Notes under the pieces: model-generated
What the model saw: the letters and a program-made list of their open reading frames with translations, nothing else
Told to the model about the DNA's origin: nothing
The model's database searches: none
Part shown: in pieces, positions 53,869-64,000 of the stretch
Layout of the letters: every line of letters starts with the position of its first letter
Numbering within the stretch: the stretch's first letter is position 1
Translations under genes and position numbers: made by a program
Origin: Dichetophora obliterata
Lineage: Eukaryota; Arthropoda; Insecta; Diptera; Sciomyzidae
Assembly: GCA_963920525.1 (NCBI GenBank)
Contig: OY986440.1
Span: 13,292,680 to 13,356,679, forward strand
Direction of reading: 5' to 3'
Length of the DNA stretch: 64,000 bases

Positions 53869-54935
53869 ACAAAAAATAAATACGAAAAATCAATTTACGT
53901 TCATGTTGTATTGTAAATTTATCAGTATAAAGTTTAAAGGAACTTTTTAACACGTATTATAAAGTGCTTAAATAATGGCTTTCCGGTTTTTCACAACCAA
54001 CGCTCAATGGGGTAAATGATGGTAAAACTGAGCATTAATTAAAAAACAATTTTTAAGGTACATAGTAGTGTTTGGTACCCTATGAAAGAAGATACAAATT
54101 TTGCAGCACTAGGTGGAAAAATTGTTGATAAATATTTTACCGTTTGTACCCGCAATGAAAGTCATAATTTTTTTTTCACTTTGAGTGCGCACAGTGAAAA
54201 ACGTGTCCATCCGCAATTTTGAAAGTGTTTTTTTACATTATTTAAAAAAATTACATAAAACGGTGATGAAACCTTCTAGTGTGGGTATTTTAGCAACACA
54301 AAATCAAATTTTTTGTAAAATAGTGTTCCTAAATATTTTATTTTTTAATTTGAATTTACCTTTAAAATAAATGCATTTTTACTATAGCGGTATTTTCTTT
54401 GTCTAGGATGTGTCCGTTGCATGGTGCAAGAATAGGAAATATACAATCCGTGCACCGTCGCAACAACAAAATACAATTAAAAAATCCGTGCAATATTTCC
54501 TTTGTATGCTACACTGAAACCCATTTATACGGCGATGCTATAAAGAATAGTTTATGAAATGCAACCCTGTGATTGTAATGAGAGAGAAGAGAATGAGAGA
54601 GCAGCCAAAAAAAAAAAGGTGGAATGAGCGTAAAGTGCAGCTTACTATACAGTTCTTTGAGCTGTTGATTTTACTATGCTACGCTTGTACAATAGGGCGC
54701 TCTCGATCTATTGCATATTTTAGTATAGGATTGTTACAATCCGTGCTATCATGCAATTATTCTAAACATAGAGACTACCCCACATGTTAATAGAGATATA
54801 GTTATGGATTGAGTAGAATTAAGGAAAACTGTTTTGATTATCGTAAACTATGGACATTCAAGTTGCATCCTGTAAAAAAAATTGCGTCATTGCTGTTCAC
54901 TTTCGCGGTATTTCAATTTCTTTACTATAGCTTCG
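53869..54935. other. No gene seen
   Basis: AT-rich. ACAATCCGTGC occurs twice (about 54,442 and 54,730) with a related AAATCCGTGCAATATT. No ORF is supported. Confidence 0.4.
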
Positions 54936-54938
54936 TGT

Positions 54939-55015
54939 CACAAATCTATAAGGCTATTCACAGTTTATTCACAGTCTATTCACAGTCACAAATCTATAAG
55001 GCTATTCACAGTTTA
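54939..55015. repeat. 48-bp tandem duplication
   Basis: CACAAATCTATAAGGCTATT… starts at 54,939 and again at 54,987. The second copy contains the left end of the MITE that follows, so one end of that element was duplicated in place. Confidence 0.75.
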
Positions 55016-55319
55016 AACGTACATTAACAAATCGTGTTTATAGCATTTTTTATTGTTAAAACTGTGAGCACCTCGCCATGTGACTGTCGTATTAAAAAAT
55101 TATGCAACCCTGCGCTGTAAGTGATTATGCGGCTGTAGACAGAGCATATAAATGCGAGGTACAAAAAACACGTCCAAGGGCTACTTTATTTAACGCGTGT
55201 TTGCGTATTTCCGTTTGCATGCAAAACAAGAACAAAGCAAAATACGCTTACGTAATTTGCAGTACATATAACAAATCGTACAAATAGCAGACCAGCATAT
55301 TCAAACTGTGAATAGCCTT
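54999..55319. mobile_element. Short TIR MITE (AGGCTATTCACAGTTT ends)
   Basis: AAGGCTATTCACAGTTTAAA at the left and TTCAAACTGTGAATAGCCTTT at the right (55,300-55,320) are inverted copies, with TA at each side. About 320 bases without coding capacity. The end sequence resembles that of the GGGGTATTCAC family. Confidence 0.65.
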
Positions 55320-55440
55320 TATGATTTTCTTGAGAAAAATAAAAGCAAATAAAAATGCATACCATTTATCAAATAAAAAAAAATAAAAAATTTATCGAAT
55401 ATAATTGAAACACACCCGCGAATAACTTTGTATGCCTTGT

Positions 55441-55861
55441 AGCCCGTATGATACTTCATTGTTAGGTCCAATTTCAAAATCTGAAAACAAGTGGCGCGTG
55501 AGCTAGACAGATATATATTGTTGGAAAAGGATGAAAACATGCATCGTGCCACTTTTTTACATCTCCGCAACGTGACTATTTTATCTCTCTGTTCTTCTTG
55601 GCTGCGGAAGAAAGAGCTCAAGCTTGTTTTTGACACTTAATATTTGATCGAAACTGATCGAAACTTAACGACGAATGAATTGAGAGAAACGTCAAAAACA
55701 ATGCATTGAAAATGCTGTATGTCGCACATTTTTTTTGTCCAATTCGTACTATATGCACACACTCACACTTCTTGAATTTTAGCTTTAGCTCTATTTCAAC
55801 TGCTCTAGTTTAATTTTCAATGAATAAAAATTGGACAACACAATGAAGTATCATACGGGCT
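55441..55861. mobile_element. Short TIR MITE (AGCCCGTATGATAC ends)
   Basis: 421 bases. AGCCCGTATGATACTTCATT at the left is perfectly complementary to the right end, and the pairing extends imperfectly over about 35 bases (GGTCCAATTT against AAATTGGAC). The short frame on the minus strand inside it has no recognisable domain. Confidence 0.7.
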
Positions 55862-56844
55862 TAAGCGACATTATTTTTAGAGTGTTTTTAGGCGAATACG
55901 TGTTAAAATCACTCGCTTATATTATATAAAAACAGAAGTGAGTAAGCAGATAAGCAGTTTGGGGTATTTTTATAGCATACCAAAAAAAAAATGAATAAAA
56001 GTGCTTGTAAAATTAATAAAAGTGAACAGTTACAATTTTGTCGCTTACAACGTTATTCGCGGCTGTGCTTCAATTCTTAAAAACTTTTTCTATAATTAAT
56101 TTTATTAATTTCTTTTTTTCGCTTTCTTTCGGCATTTTTATTTTTGTGCTATTGACATTTTTTTCCAAATGTTCATCAACTGTCAAAAATTGCACGATAA
56201 AAAAAAGGTGCATTCATGAAAGCTGCCATTTAAAATTCCCCATTTGCACAAATAGGAAAAAACTGGCGCGTTTAGATAATTACCATATAGTAATTAAAAT
56301 ATGTCATCATTAATTTTTCATGTAATACAAAATAGATTTTATTGTTTACTCAGAATGTATATTATAAATCAAAACTTATGTGCAGAAGATCAATTCCATT
56401 TATTAATATTTGTGAAATTTGAAGAGATTTTACAGTTTTGACAAAAAACACACTTTGTGTGGGAGGTAGGCGAGGTTTTCACTCGATTTGGTTGAATTTC
56501 ATAATCAGAGTGCATATTAAATATTAAAGCATATATATATGCAGAATTTCAAGTGCAAATTCCAAGTTTCTTAGAATTTAAAGAGATTTTAGCGTTTTGA
56601 TCAAGCCACTTTGTATGGGAGGTAGGCATGGTTGGTTTTCATCCGATTTTATTCATATGCGATCTTGATCTTTGTATTTTAGATGCACGCTTAAATACCA
56701 AATTTAATTACGAACGGAACGACACACAGTTCTTTTCTTGCTTAGACAAATTCTAACTAAAAATAAAGTAAAAAAATTCCTTCGTCTTCTAGGTGAATTG
56801 ATACCCATCATAAGGATTCAATACCCCACTGTGCGGCTGTGCGG
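55862..56844. other. No gene; dispersed repeat blocks
   Basis: Two blocks of the TGGGAGGTAGGCG family lie at 56,458 and 56,613, spaced about 155 bases, each followed by TTTTCA[C/T]..GATTT, so this family has an internal tandem arrangement. CTGTGCGG is repeated at 56,829 and 56,837. Confidence 0.5.
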
Positions 56845-56846
56845 TA

Positions 56847-57711
56847 TATCTATAAGAGATTTCACTCGTCGCTCGTTATTTTTTACTCGCCGATATTAGC
56901 CATCCATCGACAGGATAGGGTATTTTGATGGGACATTTATTTTATACCCCTTCAAAAGTGCGAGTTTGTTTACATTTTGTTTTCTATATTTTGATCATTT
57001 TGGCTGCGTGCACAAGGGAGCAAAAAGATCGGTATTTTTTAATGTGCTTGCTTGTTTCTTCTTATTTGAATATCTGAAGATATATTGCAAATTTTATTAA
57101 TGAAAATAAAATTTTACAGCTTCTTATTTGCATGTGCATGGTTGCCGAATTTATTTTGTTTACAGTTGGACATTTTTGTTGTGATTTTGTTGTAGCTATA
57201 TTTTGGTTGCTGCTGCAGACAAGGATTTTTAGATATTTCATAAGTTGAATAGAAAGACAGAATTCTAGTTCGGCTAATGAATAATTATTGGATAATAAAA
57301 AACTGTAGCAATAAAATAGAATTGGTCTAGCAGTATTTAATAACTTTAAAATAAAACAAAGAAATATTGTAGATTTAATAAATGAGAATAAAAGTTATAT
57401 TTGATACAAATTTCACAGGTTTTTATATATATGTATATGTGTTTTTTCTTCCATCTTCTTTAGTTTGATTCTAGCTGGACATTTTCCTTGTAGCAATATT
57501 TTGCTTGCTACTTTGGATACACAACCATAATTTTTAGATACTTTATTAAATCAATAAAAAGGTGAAATTCTGATGATTCGGCTAATGAAATAATTATTAG
57601 TCAGGACTTGAAAAAAATTTTTTTAACAAAAATACTTTTGATAAATAAAATTAACTAGAATTAACAAAATACAAAATACTTGAATTAACCAAATTTCTTC
57701 AAAATCAAAGA
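56847..57711. repeat. Left arm of the foldback-like element
   Basis: Contains two direct, diverged copies of a block with GGACATTTT…TGTAGC.ATATTTT…TTTTTAGATA…TTCGGCTAATGAA.TAATTATT, at about 57,050-57,296 and 57,365-57,605. It pairs with 61,423-62,273. Confidence 0.9.
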
Positions 57712-58559
57712 AGAATTTATTGCATTAAGATATTCTCCGACAGACGTTGTCCTGCCACCGCCTTACTGCCATATATGAATTTTCATGCTAATCGGAAAAA
57801 AACATTTTGTTTTCACCATTTTCAGTATAGTTGCCGAACGTATCTATATAAGCTATATTACAAAATTTTAGTCTAATACAACCAAAACCGTCCAAAATAT
57901 GACATTTGTGTTGATTTGTAGGCGGTAAAAGAGGGTGTGGTAAAATATTTTTCCCTTAAACCATCTAGAACTCAAAACAAATCGAGTGCCAAAATTTGAG
58001 CTTAATTTACTTTATACCTATCGTTTTAATATTTTAAGTGTATTAAAATGTAGAACTAATTTTAATAAATAAATTTACAAATTTCGTAATCAATTTATAC
58101 TAACACTTTTTACAAATTTAACAAAATTTAATACTTTTGAATGCTTGCATTAAAATTTATTCCAAGATTTCTAACCATGAAGGTAGTGTATTATTTTAAA
58201 AAATTAAGAAAAATAAAAATAAATAGAATATATGTATATTAGACTGTCTCACTTTTTCAACGTTTCTCAAAAGGTCCCCGGGTCACGTTGATTTCTGATT
58301 CTACTCTTGAAAACATGAATTATGGTATATAACACTTTAATATCAACTAACGGTAATATATTTTCGAAAAAACAAGAAATTTTTTCTTTAGTATTTTTCA
58401 TATCACATATTTTTCATATCACTAATGAAACACTTTTTATCAATTTATACTTGTTTAAGAGCTAATAAAATTTTTCATCTTATGCTCTAAGAAACATTGC
58501 ATTTTGTTCTGTACATTTTTTAAAAAACTCTGCAAAGTGATTTTGATTAAATTTTTTTC

Positions 58560-60290
58560 GAAAATTTGATAACTTCAACTCACATTACCCCGCTTTACAA
58601 GAGCATAAGGAAGAAGTTTTTAATTATGTAAATTTCGTATTTTGAAAAATTTTACAACAAAAATTTTGATGTATAATTTGAAGATATATGATAAAGTATT
58701 TTTATTAAAAAAAACACATCTGCACAGTGAGTTTTTTCGAAAAAAATTCAATTTTATTTTTATTAAACGTAGCTACATAAGTATTTCTGTAAATAGCCAT
58801 AAGAAACAAAATTATACGACATTAGTTTAAGTTGCAAAGTATTGTAAGTTTTCCATTGGATCCATTGTCCACGTATTATTTACCATATTTAGAAGTCATA
58901 TCATTCTTTCTGCTGGATCATTTAAAATTGCTACATTTTTAAAAAATTTTTATTTCCAAAAATCTTTCATTCGTACTCCACAAGGAAGGATGCAGCTTAA
59001 TAAGTTCCTTACAAGAAAAAATATTGAAAAACTGTATATTATAGTTAAGCCAGCGAAGGTGTCAAAGGCCAATTCATAGCAGAAAAGCTGTATAACAACA
59101 AAAAAATAACATTAGCATGCAAAACAGTGCATCGTAATACTGAGAACATACTAGGGCTATTCATAATCCAGTGCAAATGGTCTTGCACCATATCATTTGC
59201 AAAATGGTAAAATATATATTTACTCTACACTAAGAAAATAAAAAGGAATGCATTTACTACGCTATTGCATACATACAACACTAAAATCCATAGCTAAAAT
59301 TTACTATACATTGCAATACTAAATTGCAAACTAACTGCTGATTATAAAAAAAAAGTAAAGGCGAAAAAAACTGATATGGAAGATAAGCGAATAAAAAACC
59401 AAATAATTGTGCTTAAAGAATTTTTTCTACATGAAATTGAGTTAAGCGAAATTTCCAAAGGAAAATAATGTTGCTTTTCATCAATAGGCTGTGAATTTCA
59501 CGTTTTGCAACAACTGTAGCAAATTATATCAAAAGGCCATTCACAATTGATAGGAAATTTATAAAACTATTTACAAAAGCACAAATATCCAAAATACACG
59601 AAATTGTGAATTGCCCTACTAAAAATACAAGCGCATTAAGATCCACACTTTTGTTAGATTATTGTTGTTTCGAAGAATGGTCAATATCTGATCAATAGCA
59701 TAAAATTCGTGGTGACAAGGAAGAATGACTAAAGTCAAGCTATCGTAAAAAAGCGATACGCCATTTTCTTTATTGCCATTCTTTGGAAGGATGAAGGTAA
59801 AAGCTTTTTAACCATAATAGAGTATCACTTATGTCTGCACATATTTTGTTTGTAACGGTTCATATATTTTAATTCAAATATTCATTAAATTCGTAATATT
59901 AATTTTATATATTAATTAAAAATATTGTTTTTTTCCGATACTATGAGTTTAGTCATTATTCCTTGTGACCACAGAAATAGTTATTTAAATAATTGCATAT
60001 TACAAAAATTAAGTTGAATGTCTTGCAATTAAAGCTAATACCATATACATATAACTTTTACATACCTACTTATGTAGGTACGTTTAATAAAAATAAAATT
60101 GAATTTTTTTAGAAAAAATTTACTGTGCAGTTGTTATGCTTTTTTAAAAAAAAAATCCATATCATATAACTTTGAATAATACATCAAAATTTTTGCCGTA
60201 AAATTCCTCAAAATACGAAATTTTCATAATCAAAAACTTCTTCTTCATGCTTCTGTAACGTGGGGTATTGTGAGTTCAAATGCAAAATTT
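58560..60290. repeat. Inner inverted repeat within the foldback-like element
   Basis: About 230 bases at 58,560-58,795 recur inverted at 60,055-60,290. Paired landmarks are AACTCACATTACCCC against GGGGTATTGTGAGTT, AATTTCGTATTTTGA against TCAAAATACGAAATT, and CAATTTTATTTTTATTAAACG against its complement. Identity is about 80-85% by eye, so it is older than the outer arms. Confidence 0.75.
59154..59616. mobile_element. Short TIR MITE with GGGC.ATTCA ends
   Basis: TA-GGGCTATTCATAAT at the left and ATTGTGAATTGCCC-TA at the right. About 463 bases, A-rich, no coding capacity. The ends resemble the other TA-flanked MITEs in the window. Confidence 0.5.
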
Positions 60291-61422
60291 AAAAACCGAC
60301 TTTATGGATCGCTATTTCATAATCTTAAGCTATTTCGGAAAAAAACCCAACCAAAGTCAAAATTCGAATAATTTTTTTATTCGAATTTTGGCTTTTGTAG
60401 TTTTTAGTTGTAGTTGAAGGATAATTGAACAATAATCAATCTGAAAAATGTAAATTTTCAAAAAATTGTTGTTGATTTAAAATATTTTTGTGTAGGCAGT
60501 AACTGCTAAACTAAATATATGTATTTGTACATGTATTTTTGAAAAACTATCCCTTTAGAAACAAACTACCTTGTTTTTAAGAACAACTAATTAAAAAACT
60601 TATTTAAAATAATGTAGTTTATGAACTACTTTGAATTATATTATGGCGGCATCCACTTCTATTTTGAATAGTTTTTATTGCATTATATATGAAGTAATTG
60701 AAAAACTACTTCAAAACAAGTGGCTTAAAACTACTTTGAATTATATTAAGGCGGCGACTACTCTGATTTTGGAACAACGAAATAAAAACTGACTAAACTT
60801 CGGGACGATCTCGGGATCTCGGGATTGTATTTTCAGATCCTGAAAATCCCGGGATCGACAAATCTCCAAAAATTGACATCCCTACACCGCCCTAAGTTTT
60901 ATTAAAAAAAATAACCTAGTCTAAATATATACTGTTATTCAATTATATTAATTATTTTTATATTAAATTGTTTTCATATGTAATATTTTACAAAACAAGT
61001 AAAATCATCATCTATAAAAAAGTGATTTTCTCAAAACAAAGTTTTTCTGATCGGCCAGGGTGTTTAAAAATCTATTAAGCCGATTGGTCTGAAATTTCAA
61101 TACGTTATTCTACAGCCAATGGCTCTAGCAGATAGTAGAATTGGTAATTTTTAATACTTTTTTCCTATTTTGTTTGCTTAGAAGTTCGAAATTTTTTCAT
61201 TTTTGTACAAGTAAATGTATTTTTTTACATGATTTTTGCATTTGTAGATTTTTGGGATTTTTTCGAAAAACTGCATATATTTTAATTTTATTTCAAATCG
61301 AATATTTTTTAGCCTATGGCGTAAGAAAAACTTTTAAAAGTAGGGCAACCTTAATGTACATTTACACAAAAAACAGTATAGACATATATTGTATTTATTT
61401 TTATTTTCCTTAATTTCTTAGA

Positions 61423-62273
61423 CCAATTTTGAAGAAATTTGGTGTTTGTATTTTGTTAATTCAAGTTAATTTTATTTATCAAAAGTATTTTTGTTAAAAA
61501 AAATTTTTTCAAGTCCTGACTAATAATTATTTCATTAGCCGAATCATCAGAATTTCACCTTTTTATTGATTTAATAAAGTATCTAAAAATTATGGTTGTG
61601 TATCCAAAGTAGCAAGCAAAATATTGCTACAAGGAAAATGTCCAGCTAGAATCAAACTAAAGAAGATGGAAGAAAAAACACATATACATATATATAAAAA
61701 CCTGTGAAATTTGTATCAAATATAACTTTTATTCTCATTTATTAAATCTACAATATTTCTTTGTTTTATTTTAAAGTTATTAAATACTGCTAGACCAATT
61801 CTATTTTATTGCTACAGTTTTTTATTATCCAATAATTATTCATTAGCCGAACTAGAATTCTGTCTTTCTATTCAACTTATGAAATATCTAAAAATCCTTG
61901 TCTGCAGCAGCAACCAAAATATAGCTACAACAAAATCACAACAAAAATGTCCAACTGTAAACAAAATAAATTCGGCAACCATGCACATGCAAATAAGAAG
62001 CTGTAAAATTTTATTTTCATTAATAAAATTTGCAATATATCTTCAGATATTCAAATAAGAAGAAACAAGCAAGCACATTAAAAAATACCGATCTTTTTGC
62101 TCCCTTGTGCACGCAGCCAAAATGATCAAAATATAGAAAACAAAATGTAAACAAACTCGCACTTTTGAAGGGGTATAAAATAAATGTCCCATCAAAATAC
62201 CCTATCCTGTCGATGGATGGCTAATATCGGCGAGTAAAAAATAACGAGCGACGAGTGAAATCTCTTATAGATA
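61423..62273. repeat. Right arm of the foldback-like element
   Basis: Reverse complement of 56,847-57,711. It ends CGAGTGAAATCTCTTATAGA(TA). The innermost 20-30 bases diverge from the left arm by an indel. Confidence 0.9.
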
Positions 62274-62437
62274 TATACTCGTTGTATGTTACAGGTTGCG
62301 TCATGGTTTAACCATTGTTTGCGTAATGAAATCACTTTCGCATGACATTTGACAGACAATTACATTAGCTACAAAACAACGTATCATTTGTTTACTTTTT
62401 ACATATATTTCATGGTCATAACAAACAATAAAAATAT

Positions 62438-62575
62438 TAGGGGTATTCACGATTCAGTACACTCGCCAGTGCAGTTGAGGACTTGTGCAGTTAGGTTTTC
62501 GTGAACACACCACTATCACTTTTTAAAGCTGTCAATATTTTTCAATACGCATAATTGCACAACTCCTCCAGTTAG
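62438..62575. repeat. GGGGTATTCAC-family MITE, left half
   Basis: GGGGTATTCACGATTCAGT…GACTTGTGCAGTTAGGTTTTCG…AACACACCACTAT matches the left half of the 49,838 copy. The right half is absent. Confidence 0.75.
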
Positions 62576-62759
62576 AGGATAGAGCACGGAACATTTCAAG
62601 AAAAGCGACATATCTAATTTTTATTTTTTTTGTCTTGCGGATTATATGGATTTTTGCCTCATAAGTTCAAATTGCAGGCCGCTTTAAATTGGCTTAGAAG
62701 TTATAGGCCTCCAAAGTGGGAAAAATTGCCTTAAAATTTTGCTATTTATCCCATTTATC

Positions 62760-63548
62760 GAAGAAAAAAAAACATATTTTTGCAAGACAATGCTTTAGCT
62801 CACAAATTGATCGAAACCATGGCCAAATTGCACAAGTTACGCTTCGAACTGCTTTCTCATTCCCCATATTCTCCAGATTTGTCCCCCAGCAACTATTATC
62901 TGTTCCCAAACTTATGAAGAGGGGTAAGGTTTTAAAACTGTTTGTTTGTTTACTTTTTTTTAATGTGTAACATATCGAGAGTATTGCGTAAAAATTTCAA
63001 GTAAATCGGAGCAAAACTAACGAAGATACAGCGTTTCAAGCGATCGGCCCTTATAATCGAGGGCTATAATAATCATGTTCGAGTACAAGAAACTTTAAAT
63101 CGATTTTACCAAACATGTCATTTTTAAAGTCTGTGACCACCATTCCGAAAAAACTACTTAGCCGATTGTTTTAAAAAATTGTTCACATATTCTAAAAAAA
63201 ACCTCCAAAATATAAAAAACCTCAGGGTCAATTGAGAGAGAAACTAATTAACTAATCAAAACAATTTGTTTCTCTTTTATTTCAGATAATTCAGTCTGTA
63301 ATATCAATGTTATAAAAAATTATTGAAATGGGCCCGTTTTTGACCGAACAAATTTTACCTCCACCCCCCTTAAAAAGGTGGCTACAGGGAAGAAGATTTG
63401 CGACAAATGAACAGGTCGAATTAGAAACTGAAGCGTATTTCGGAGATCTTACAATTCAGAGCATCTTACAATTCAAAGAGCATCGCAATGTTAGAAAATC
63501 GTTGGAATAAGTGCATCGAGCTGAAAGGGGACAATGTGGAAGAATAAA
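62760..63548 (+). pseudogene. mariner-family transposase relic, interrupted
   Basis: The first part encodes IFLQDNALAHK (second catalytic aspartate, HQDNA.PH block), METMAKLH-like sequence, FELLSHSPYSPDLSPSNYYLFPNL (third aspartate, PYSPDLAPSDY in active relatives; here N replaces that D). After about 400 unrelated bases (62,940-63,345) the protein resumes with RWLQGRRFATNEQVELETEAY and, in another frame, LENRWNKCIELKGDNVEE and a stop at 63,546-63,548. This is the C-terminus of mariner (Mos1-type) transposase. Frameshifts, the insertion and the changed third acidic residue make it dead. Confidence 0.85.
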
Positions 63549-64000
63549 CAATAGTTTTGCCAAAAATCGTGTGTTTTCTTTGTTAGTCCGGCAGAATCTT
63601 GAACGACCTTAATCTCCTAAAAAACTTCAAAAAATATTCAATCGACTATCCGATTAGCACTAAAAATTATACAAAGAAGTTGTCGGGAACGCCGAGTGTT
63701 TTGTAATTTTCTTGAAAATCAAAGGGCGCTTTTCTAAAAATCCCAACAAAAAAACTGCAAAAAAATAAACGCATAAACTCGAATTAGCATGAAAATTTGT
63801 CTATACACGGATTACTGAATGACAAAATATTTTTGATTAACAAGGTGGTCTGTTAAGATGGTGCTTAACTTTTGGCAGACACTGTTCATATAAATTGTCA
63901 AGTATGAAGAATTAATTGTGTTAAAGCACCATGTGTCGCTTGGCGTAGGGGTTCGTTGTAGAGATGGGCACTCACGAGCAAGATGACTATTTGCACGCAC
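63549..64000. other. No gene seen
   Basis: AT-rich right edge. Part may be the 3' flank or terminal repeat of the mariner relic, but no inverted end could be matched because its 5' end is missing. Confidence 0.35.

Larger units (their letters stand above)
57712..61422. other. Centre of the foldback-like element
   Basis: No coding region. It contains an inner inverted repeat (58,560-58,795 against 60,055-60,290), a MITE at 59,154-59,616, a palindrome AAAATTCGAATAA/TTATTCGAATTTT at 60,359-60,391, a partly duplicated block AACTACTTTGAATTATATTA..GGCGGC (60,625 and 60,733), and a GATC/CGGGAT-rich palindromic patch at 60,806-60,858. Confidence 0.6.
56847..62273. mobile_element. Foldback-like element with about 0.85-kb inverted arms, 5.4 kb
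   Basis: The left arm 56,847-57,711 and right arm 61,423-62,273 are inverted and almost identical; only a few differences were seen by eye, mostly at the inner edge. The ends read TATCTATAAGAGATTTCAC, with TA directly outside on both sides (56,845-56,846 and 62,274-62,275), a possible TA target duplication. Inside each arm two related blocks of about 240 bases lie in direct order, the layout described for foldback elements. The 3.7-kb centre has no transposase frame, so mobility would need proteins from elsewhere. The superfamily is not determined. Confidence 0.85.

Noticed and set aside
55319..55636. 105-codon minus-strand gene
   Set aside because: Lies across two MITE ends, with no recognisable domain.

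Overview
This window is AT-rich, intron-containing insect DNA. It is most likely from a dipteran, and a tephritid-type fruit fly would fit; the species is an inference. The support is a fly-like Lap1 gene with short LRR exons and a last PDZ exon, an insect-type ionotropic glutamate receptor, and a dense load of insect transposons (CR1/jockey-type LINEs, a Ty3/gypsy LTR element, piggyBac, mariner, hAT-like, Harbinger-like and P-like elements, and a tRNA-derived SINE). There is no bacterial operon structure and no CRISPR array.

Layout. 1-8.1 kb, minus strand: a decayed ionotropic glutamate receptor gene running off the left edge. Its exons carry frameshifts, a hairpin MITE sits inside the ligand-binding exon, and a CR1/jockey-like LINE (about 1.97-5.87 kb) lies in a large intron. 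8.1-15.5 kb: gene-free and full of foldback repeats, a LINE 3' end, a repeated 300-bp sequence and a long-inverted-repeat element with a TTAA-flanked element nested in it. 15,537-20,310: a complete-length Ty3/gypsy retrotransposon with 98-99% identical LTRs, a 5-bp target duplication (ATGTT), and an internal region broken by a stop, frameshifts and a deletion. 20.6-21.5 kb: a hAT-like palindromic MITE beside a third copy of the 300-bp repeat.

22,121-27,388, minus strand: the one gene that looks intact, a six-exon LAP-family (LRR and PDZ) gene predicting 990 residues. A MITE lies in its last intron.

27.4-39.8 kb: intergenic, with a LINE 3' end, a piggyBac transposase relic, a SINE with a 13-bp target duplication, a LINE RNase H relic and a tandem-repeat-bearing insertion. 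39.8-47.3 kb: a nested transposon stack. A MITE of the kind in the Lap1 intron has been hit by a Harbinger-like MITE (TTA duplication) and by a 2.56-kb P-like element (exact 8-bp duplication, THAP-domain remnant, five 178-bp tandem repeats). Further right are another palindromic element and a TTAA-flanked long-TIR element. 48-56 kb: many short TIR elements and an exactly self-complementary 97-bp hairpin. 56,847-62,273: a 5.4-kb foldback-like element with about 0.85-kb nearly identical inverted arms. 62.4-63.5 kb: a half MITE and a broken mariner transposase.

Apart from Lap1 there is no evidence of genes working together. The window mainly records successive transposon insertions into one another and into a dead receptor gene. 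Boundaries of relics are approximate. TIR, TSD and palindrome statements were read by eye from the sequence.
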